Positions 57,028-64,000 of a DNA stretch of 64,000 nucleotides are shown piece after piece. The notes under the pieces are model-generated. The model made no database searches. It saw nothing but the letters and a program-made list of their open reading frames with translations, and had not been told where the DNA came from. A program made the position numbers and the translations under genes. The stretch is from Panonychus citri. Taxonomy: Eukaryota > Arthropoda > Arachnida > Trombidiformes > Tetranychidae. The stretch spans positions 124,001-188,000 of the forward strand of contig NW_026515520.1 in assembly GCF_014898815.1 (NCBI RefSeq), written 5' to 3'. Each line of letters begins with the position of its first letter. Position 1 is the first letter of the stretch.

Positions 57028-58573
57028 TTAAATTGTAGAATTTTTTAAAGTGGCCTCTCGTCGTTTAAGAGATCCACTGGTAAATGCGGTAAGAATCAAG
57101 CCGATCAATAAGGAGAGACAAAACATTACATTACAAACGGTGTGTCCAAATTTATTGACGGTGAGCGTTGATAAGAAGATCAGAATAATACCAAAGAACT
57201 GAAATTGCGAAGAAAAAAAAATAATTAGTTTGGATTATGGAGTTAATTTGAATATTGGAAGTGGAAAATTGTTGCGTTACCTGAGCTGAGGCGTTTAGTA
57301 TACCGGCTGAGTTACCTTCGGGTTGGGGATAAGTTATTTCAGCTGCATATTCAAACCCGATGGGAAGGTAACCAGTCATGAAGAAGCCGAGAAGAGCTGA
57401 GACGATAAAGACCAAAACCAGGCTGTATTTGAGCGAAATAGTGAAACCGATCAGGCCAATTAGCGAGAATAAGTAAAGAGAGAAAACAGTTTCCTTGTAT
57501 CGATGAGTTTTATCGAGAATGTAACCGCTCACCATGGAACCTAATGTTCCAACAACCGTTATAACAGCACCAATATTACCAGCGGCAGATTCTTGGCCTG
57601 GAAATGCTGAAGAGATCATTTGATCGAGAACGGTAGAAATGGCATAAAATACGCCGACATTGATTCCATAACTGAGTGTTAACAGAATCATATCAAGATC
57701 AGTGATTAGCGTTTTCACAGATTGTAAGAAATTCAAGTCTTCTTGATAAACGTTTGCTCGAGCGGCGCTGTTACTGGGACACTTTTTAGGTTTATCCTCG
57801 AAAAACAAACAGATAAAGATAAGTAATAGTCCAGTGAAAATCGCTAATCCATAATAAACGTAAGAAAGTTGCTGAGCTATTCCATTGGTAGTCGATGCGG
57901 TGACAATTAAAGGAGGTAAGAAAAAGCCAAAACAAACACCCAATTGATTCCCGAAAACACCTATTGACGTGGCCGTTGACACTTCCCGTTCACCGAACCA
58001 AACGGCGGCCAATCTTGGGGGTAAATTCAATACGAAAAGATTACAAATAGCGACCACAGTTTGTCCAATCATCGTTAACCAGAATCGATTCGGATTTAAA
58101 CTTGCACATTTGATCAGTGATCCTAAAAATGTTCCAGTAGATCCAAGGAGAACCGACCATCGAAGGCCAAAACGATCAAGAAACCATGAGGCGGGAATCA
58201 TTCCAGGTACAAAAACAAACATGTAAATCATTGAAGTTAAATTAACTGATAGATCATCAATCTGGTAGAAGGTGGAAATTTTTCCGGTAATGATTGAATA
58301 TTGTAACCATTGGAATGCATTGGAAGCTGAGTAAAGGCAGAAAAGAGTGAGAATGAAAAACCTCTTCTTATACAATTTAATGGATGATCCATCTTCTAAT
58401 CCCTTAATCCCAATTGTGAAACCATTCGGTTCATTTGAATCTGTTGAATTCATTTTATAAATTACACATGAAACTGAATCGTCATCACTGATAAATGAAC
58501 TATAAGAAGCCACTGTTGTGCTATTACAAGTTTCATCGTTTAATTTTGGTAACACCTCCACTCGCTCCATCAT
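57028..58573 (-). CDS. FLVCR: FLVCR-type major facilitator (SLC49), heme/choline transporter family
   Basis: Twelve-helix major facilitator of the FLVCR1/FLVCR2 (SLC49) family, plasma-membrane transporters linked to heme and choline/ethanolamine. Two exons: 58573-57281 and 57198-57028, phase 0, giving 487 residues. A polar N-terminus of about 70 residues precedes the first helix (RFFILTLFCLYSASNAFQWLQYSIITG). Other landmarks: PASWFLDRFGLRWSVLLGS, FVLNLPPRLAAVWFGERE, FGNQLGVCFGFFLPP and YPQPEGNSAGILNASAQ. The second exon supplies the last helices (FFGIILIFLSTLTVNKFG, LLIGLILTAFTSGSLKRRE). Reading through the 82-base intron also stays open and gives a different 42-residue end, which lacks the family's final helix and is less likely. 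FLVCR1 and FLVCR2 orthology cannot be separated by eye. Confidence 0.9.
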
Positions 58574-60725
58574 TTCCTTGTTGTTAATTGTTGTTAATTC
58601 TGCTTGGAAACTCCAATGATGGCCAATAATTTAATTCTCTCTCTACGTAATCTAAATGTCTAAATACATAAACATTGAGAAAGCAAAAGAGAAAACATTA
58701 AAAAGGTAGAAAAACAAATTGGAGGGAAAAGGAAGAAAACAAATTAGCTTTGATTAACATTTTACATTAACATAATCAAGTCAATCAAGTGATGGAAAAC
58801 AAATTCACACAATTAGTGATCAAGGTTGATAACAATTAACTCAACCAATTAGCCATCGGTGAGTAACAACAACATCAACAACAAGAATCAACCACAAAGG
58901 CGATGATGAAACAATAGAGTCAATTGTTGATCTTATTCAGAGACATTCAATCAAATCAGGTAATCAATTAGTTAATTAGTAAATTCAACTTACATGGAGC
59001 TAATCACAACATGGTTATCACAATTAACTAACAATTAAGTACACTTGGAAAAAGATTTTCTTAAATGTAAACAATGTGGTCACCTCTTTGTACCAGCCAA
59101 CGAAAAGTGAACGCGGTTAATTTTTCGTAATTTAAATTGAAACTGATTCGAAAAATTTTTCTTCTAAATTGTTTGAGTAAATTGGTTCATTTATTGTGTT
59201 AATTAGAGTCAATTGTGAATAGAAATGATCAAATAATGATGATTATTTCTCAAGATCAATTGGAATTGATTGAAATTGTTTCATGTCTATTATTAGATGA
59301 TAATCTTTACTTAATTAAATCTCATTTTCTGCAATTTTGATTGATTTTTTTTCCTTCTTTTGATTAATCATCAAATCACTTAATCATAATCAAAATCAAT
59401 GGAAATACAAAGTTAATTGTAACCAGGAATATGCCCACATTATATTGGATTAAAATTTATCATGGTTTCAATTGGAACTCATTGATTCATGTTTATTCAG
59501 CAAAAACAATCAACTGATTAAACAAACATGACAATTGTTGATTCATTGATTCAACAATTAAGTTGTAAATTAATTTTGATCAATCAAAAAATATTATTAA
59601 TTGAGAGAAAATAATATTCAAATGAATGATTAATTAATCAGTTTATTTGTACACTTGATTTGGTTAAGCTAAATTCACTAATTGTACTAATTGTCATTTC
59701 CAATTCAACTAAACATTAAATTAATTGTTTCTCTTAATCGTCAACAATTAACTATTCAAAATTTACCACAAATCTACTCACTAGATGGAGACTTTGTATT
59801 TGAACTGCCTTGATAATGTATTGAAATTGAATTAATCAGTTGATTAGTTGATTGTATCCCAAATGGAATTAAATTAAAAAGTTAATTGTAATTAATTGAG
59901 AAAGTGATGAATTTGATACAAACTTTGGTAAGAAAAAAGAAACGAGAAAAGTTCAGATTTAAATGAGAAAATGTTGACATGAGTAAATCATTGAAAAGAA
60001 ACAGATAATCATTGAATAATCTTATGATCAGGTAATTAATCAAGAATGATTGAAGTTCAATCAATTTGATACATGAAATTGTTGATTAAATTAGCAAAGG
60101 GTTACACATAGAATTTAATTCTCGGAATTAAATTAACCTTGAAAATTTGATAAATGTCAAGAAATTAAAAGTTCACCTTAAGCGAGAGATGAATTTTAAT
60201 TGAATCTCATGATGGATTCTTCATGTTATTTTGCCGATAATTCACTGAATTCAAAAATTCAAATTGTCAATCACCTAGAGAAATCAAATAATCTTTAGAA
60301 AATTGCGAATCAAATCAATGGAAATCATTGGAAAAGGTAAAACATCAACAATATTAAAATCGCTCCAAGGTAAAATTAGAAAAAAATTTCTCAATCAATT
60401 TCATTCATCTATTAATTTCAATCTCTATAGTAAATCTAATTTATCAATGAACATTTTCAAAAGTATCGCCATCAATTCATCTTCCCCATCATCATTATTT
60501 TATCATCTTCATCGTCCTACTCTCCTCATCTTTACTTGATTCCACCCGCTCCAGGCCAAAATTATTACTTAATTTTCCTCTCAACCCTCCTCTTTACCTT
60601 AGAATCATTCAAATTATCAATTTCTTTTTTTTTCCTTCTTTCTCTTAACATGGAAATCAATTGATTCATGATTACAATTTAACCTGACAAACTAGTTAAC
60701 CTTTGAGAGATACTTCAAATCAAGG

Positions 60726-61098
60726 GGTCAATCGATTGACTTGCCAAACTTTTATCGTTATTCAAGTTTTCATCAATGAACATGATATTATTAATAATAG
60801 TAAAAGTAAAGAAATTAATTTAATTTGTTTTGTATAATTAGTTGATATCCAAAAAATATGATCAATTGAGATAAATTATTAATCGATCAGATCTCCATGG
60901 TCAATACTTCATTTTTTTTGATAAAAAAAAATCTTGACCACTACAAAAGTCCAGAGTAAAAGTCAATGTAACATAAAGTATATTTGTTGGTCATTACTCC
61001 CAATCAGTGTATCAATGTGATTTTCTTGTAACCAAATATTGTAGTGGTCATCGTCGCGCGTCAACATTGACATATGTAGAGTGACCAATGGTCAATCT

Positions 61099-61144
<46 letters not shown>

Positions 61145-61572
61145 AAAAGATTAGAACCAGGAAGAGCTTTTTTTGGCAAACAACAAAAAAAAATAAGATT
61201 TTCGAGCAAAAAAATGTGTTGAACACGAATAACATTGTAACAATTGTTTATGATTGGCAGGTATCGAGTATTGGTCAAGACAGACTGTCCGATCATCGAA
61301 ACGGTCTCTCTCTCTCTCTCCCTTTCTCTATGTTCGATTGATGAAAGGTAATAAGGAACAAGGAACAAGGAACCACACTTGACCCTCTACTCTAAAAAAT
61401 GTCTCATTCTCTGCCCTTCACGGGTTAAAGTTTCGAATCTAATTTTGAATAAAATTGACGAGAAACTGATTCCTTATTTTTCCTCTTCTTTTATTTTCTT
61501 CTTTCTCTTTTTTTTGTAATAGCTCAATAGAGTGGTCAAGGCAGTGAAGTCAGTGAGTGGACAGTAAGGTCA
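60726..61572. promoter_or_regulatory. Cluster of GGTCA/TGACC half-sites, possible nuclear-receptor enhancer
   Basis: Eleven GGTCA or TGACC words in about 850 bases (60726, 60899, 60935, 60989, 61046, 61082, 61090, 61273, 61380, 61534, 61568). In DNA of about one third GC I would expect about one. 61082 and 61090 form an inverted pair, TGACCAATGGTCA, a perfect 13-base palindrome. GGTCA is the core of the nuclear-receptor half-site AGGTCA. Function is inference. Confidence 0.35.
61103..61141. repeat. (GA)n microsatellite
   Basis: Perfect GA run of about 39 bases, with a facing (CT)n run at 61304-61320 about 160 bases downstream that could pair with it as a hairpin. Confidence 0.93.
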
Positions 61573-64000
61573 ATACAATCACGGATACATAGATAACAAA
61601 AAAAAAGGTCTAAAACCGATTTGCTACGATCATAATGTTAATCGATAATTTTTGATACAATCATTTTCTATCTAAAATGTTAATAACAATTTACATTAGG
61701 GTTTCTCATGAAATCTCCCGTTGTTGACTATCAGCTACCTGTTTATCTATGATCTGTGACTGATATTTTCTTCTCTCTCACCAATTACCTTTATATCTTA
61801 CCTTGTCGTTAGAAGAGTCCAATGGATCAAGGCCAATTTTCTCGATGATCCGTTGACATTTTGTCAAAAAAGGACAAGACGGCCAAGGGGAAAACCTCCC
61901 TCATCTATCTTGGTAACACTCCTATGGAACATCCTTTCAATCATCATCTTCACTTCCTTGTTCCTTGTTCCGTGTTACCTTGATCCACGATCTTCGATCT
62001 TCGATCCTTTCGTGACCTTCCAATAATCTAAATTTGTTCTTCCAAAAAGTGCACAATAACAATGGAGCGAGAAAAAAGATCTTGTAATTTGAGTAACTAA
62101 CAAAATCGAAAGATTTGTCAACCACCAATACGAAGATCAAAACTACAACCACCTATTAAAATCAATGAAAATCCTTAATCCGAAATTCAATTTTCGTTGA
62201 TCCGATTACCTTGAATAATTACTGTTATAATTAATCGGTAATCAGTTGATTCGTTTAACTTTCTGACCTTTCAACTAATTTACTGTTGATATTTTGTTTC
62301 TCTTTCTTTTTATCTCTATGTTGATAAAATCTTTCCACTAAATTGTAATCACGATGATCCATTTAACCTTTGCCAACCTTAAGGTCAACTTATCCGATCG
62401 AGTTATCAATTTTTAAAGAGAAGCTGAAATTCGTGATTGATCCTCACGATTGATCAAAAAGTTAAGTTCTAAGGCTACTTGTTGATCATTTTGTTTTCTT
62501 CCTCCATCATCCTGATAATTGTCTTTACCATTGGTGTGAAGGTGAAAATATTACCTGTTAATCAACATAAAAAAAAAGTTAACATTGTAAATCTGTTAAC
62601 AAGATTGACAAACAAACAAAGGTAAAAATATATAAGGAAATTCAATGAAATGTAACGGATCCCTTGTCAACACCCATTCAGTTTAACCTTTAACCTGTCA
62701 AATTTTGACACCAATTTGACAAGATTGTTCACCAGCAATTTTACCCACAACTAACCAATATCACCTAACAAGTTTGTCCCTCTTGTTGTGTGGTGGGTGG
62801 TTTACATAATCAACCCACCCAATCAACATCTACAGGTAACAATTAACCATATGGATCATCATAAAAGTTTAACCAATCAACCGAGAATCTGATCAATCAT
62901 TTCAATCCAATTGAATCAATTTAATTGATAAAACCATCGATGACTGATATTTCCTCCCACCGATCTCATCATCATCATCATCATCTAACCGGAAACTTGG
63001 AAACAATTTCATCTCTTACCTTTGAATCCTAATCAACATCACCAAAGATCAACAAAATCTTCATTAATTTCAATAACTTCTGGACAGAATTTCCAACAAC
63101 AACAACAAACTCCGTAGCTCGATTAACCCGTTAATCCAATTCCAATAAACCAATTGCTTATAATTTAACCAAAATGGATCAACTTAATCACAGAACCAAA
63201 GATTATACTCTAAATACAATTTGAATCGCTTGTTGACCAGATAAGTTGATCATCATCAACAACAACAGCAAAAATGGGTCATCATCATCATCTTTAATAA
63301 TATTTAGGTGAAGATAATATCAAGAAAATGGATTGAGAGATATAAAAAAAACGGATAATAGTTAATCGCGTTAATCAAATGATAATCTAAAGCATATTAG
63401 ACAAGCATAACATGAATAACATGGCAAGAAAATGAATTGAATTGAAATTCCAACTCGTAATGATGATAAGTATCATTGTTATTATTACGATTAACCAAAT
63501 GATAAAAATAATAATATTATTAGTAACAATGAGGAATCACCTTTAATCCCTGCTCGGATAATAAGCTAATCCAAGGAAAAGGATAATAATAATTTCACAT
63601 GAATTTAGATAAATAACAAGTTAAATGTCAACTTAACAATTTAAATGATTAGATTGGATACAATAAATTGATTGTTATGATCTGAAAAGAAATGAATCAA
63701 GAAGATAATCAAAATGCAATGGGAACAAAACAAAACTGACCAATAGCACCAAGAAAAATGTAATAGCAACAACAACAACTCGATAAACATACTGACCAGT
63801 GATGATAATATTTTGATAAAATTGATTGCGATCAACAAAAGGATAAAGTAAATAGTGAAAGGAAAAGAAGCAAAGAAAGAGAGATAGAGAGAGAGAAAGA
63901 GATAATCTCCTTTAATCATGTTGATTATGGTGAAAACAAATCGTAGGAGATAATCTGCCAAAAGGATTGTTATTATTGAATTTGGAGGGCGAGAAAACAA

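Larger units (their letters stand above)
58574..64000. other. Gene-poor 5.4 kb right flank
   Basis: No gene can be supported. Contents: a possible short exon at ATG 60319 (MEIIGKGKTSTILKS...), with no homology; a cluster of GGTCA/TGACC words at 60726-61572; (GA)n at 61103-61141; an imperfect inverted pair 61347-61378 and 61951-61979 built on GGAACAAGGAACAAGGAA; His/Gln-rich open patches at about 62940-63110 in two frames; and (CAT)n/(CAA)n tracts. The rest is AT-rich. It could be the distal regulatory region or first intron of a gene beyond the window. Confidence 0.45.

Noticed and set aside
63641..64000. Hydrophobic minus-strand open frame at the right edge
   Set aside because: Composition is what AT/TC-rich DNA gives by chance (Leu/Phe/Ile/Ser); no motif, and the plus strand shows simple repeats.

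Overview
This window is eukaryotic nuclear DNA from an animal with a compact, AT-rich genome. Every recognisable gene is a conserved metazoan gene with canonical GT-AG introns, many of only 50-150 bases, and genes lie on both strands with short spacers. The fly-like activin type II receptor, Polycomblike and SRF, the small introns, the many Gln/His/Asn/Ser runs and the (GA)n/(TC)n microsatellites suggest an arthropod, most likely an acariform mite (spider-mite-like). That placement is inference; no ribosomal or mitochondrial marker is present.

Layout. 0-5 kb: the 3' part of a NUDT8-like CoA/nucleotide diphosphatase, then EIPR1 (minus) and an activin receptor type II gene (plus) sharing a divergent promoter with a perfect NRF1-type palindrome. 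5-8.3 kb: two tandem CNOT9 genes, the second with a one-base frame break. 8.9-12.6 kb: WASHC4 (minus). 14-15 kb: a single-exon orphan type II membrane protein. 17-24.4 kb: Polycomblike and drebrin-like/Abp1 in tandem on minus. 25-33.6 kb: a long SRF gene with an extra coding-like exon inside intron 2.

34-50.5 kb is the unusual part. It holds one intact COG1 gene, at least four broken or mosaic COG1 pieces (one inverted), a 2.3 kb copy of the middle of XPO7 that looks identical to the intact XPO7 gene even in its introns, and, between COG1 and XPO7, a gene built almost entirely of about 16 copies of a TPTVAIAPSDYQHLY-containing repeat with a 444-base higher-order period. I recognise no family for that repeat protein.

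51-58.6 kb: an acidic orphan gene (minus), two small TATA-driven secreted Gly/Tyr-rich peptide genes, a phospholipase B-like lysosomal hydrolase and an FLVCR-type transporter (minus). The last 5.4 kb has no gene I can support, but has a cluster of GGTCA half-sites.

Functionally the genes are mostly unrelated housekeeping functions: endosomal/Golgi trafficking (EIPR1, WASHC4, COG1, DBNL, XPO7), mRNA deadenylation (CNOT9), chromatin and transcription (Polycomblike, SRF) and signalling (activin receptor). A ten-base motif, AGATGGCGCA, recurs four times in gene-flanking DNA and may be a shared promoter element. Several coding regions carry single-base frame breaks, some in homopolymers, so some apparent pseudogenes may be assembly errors.
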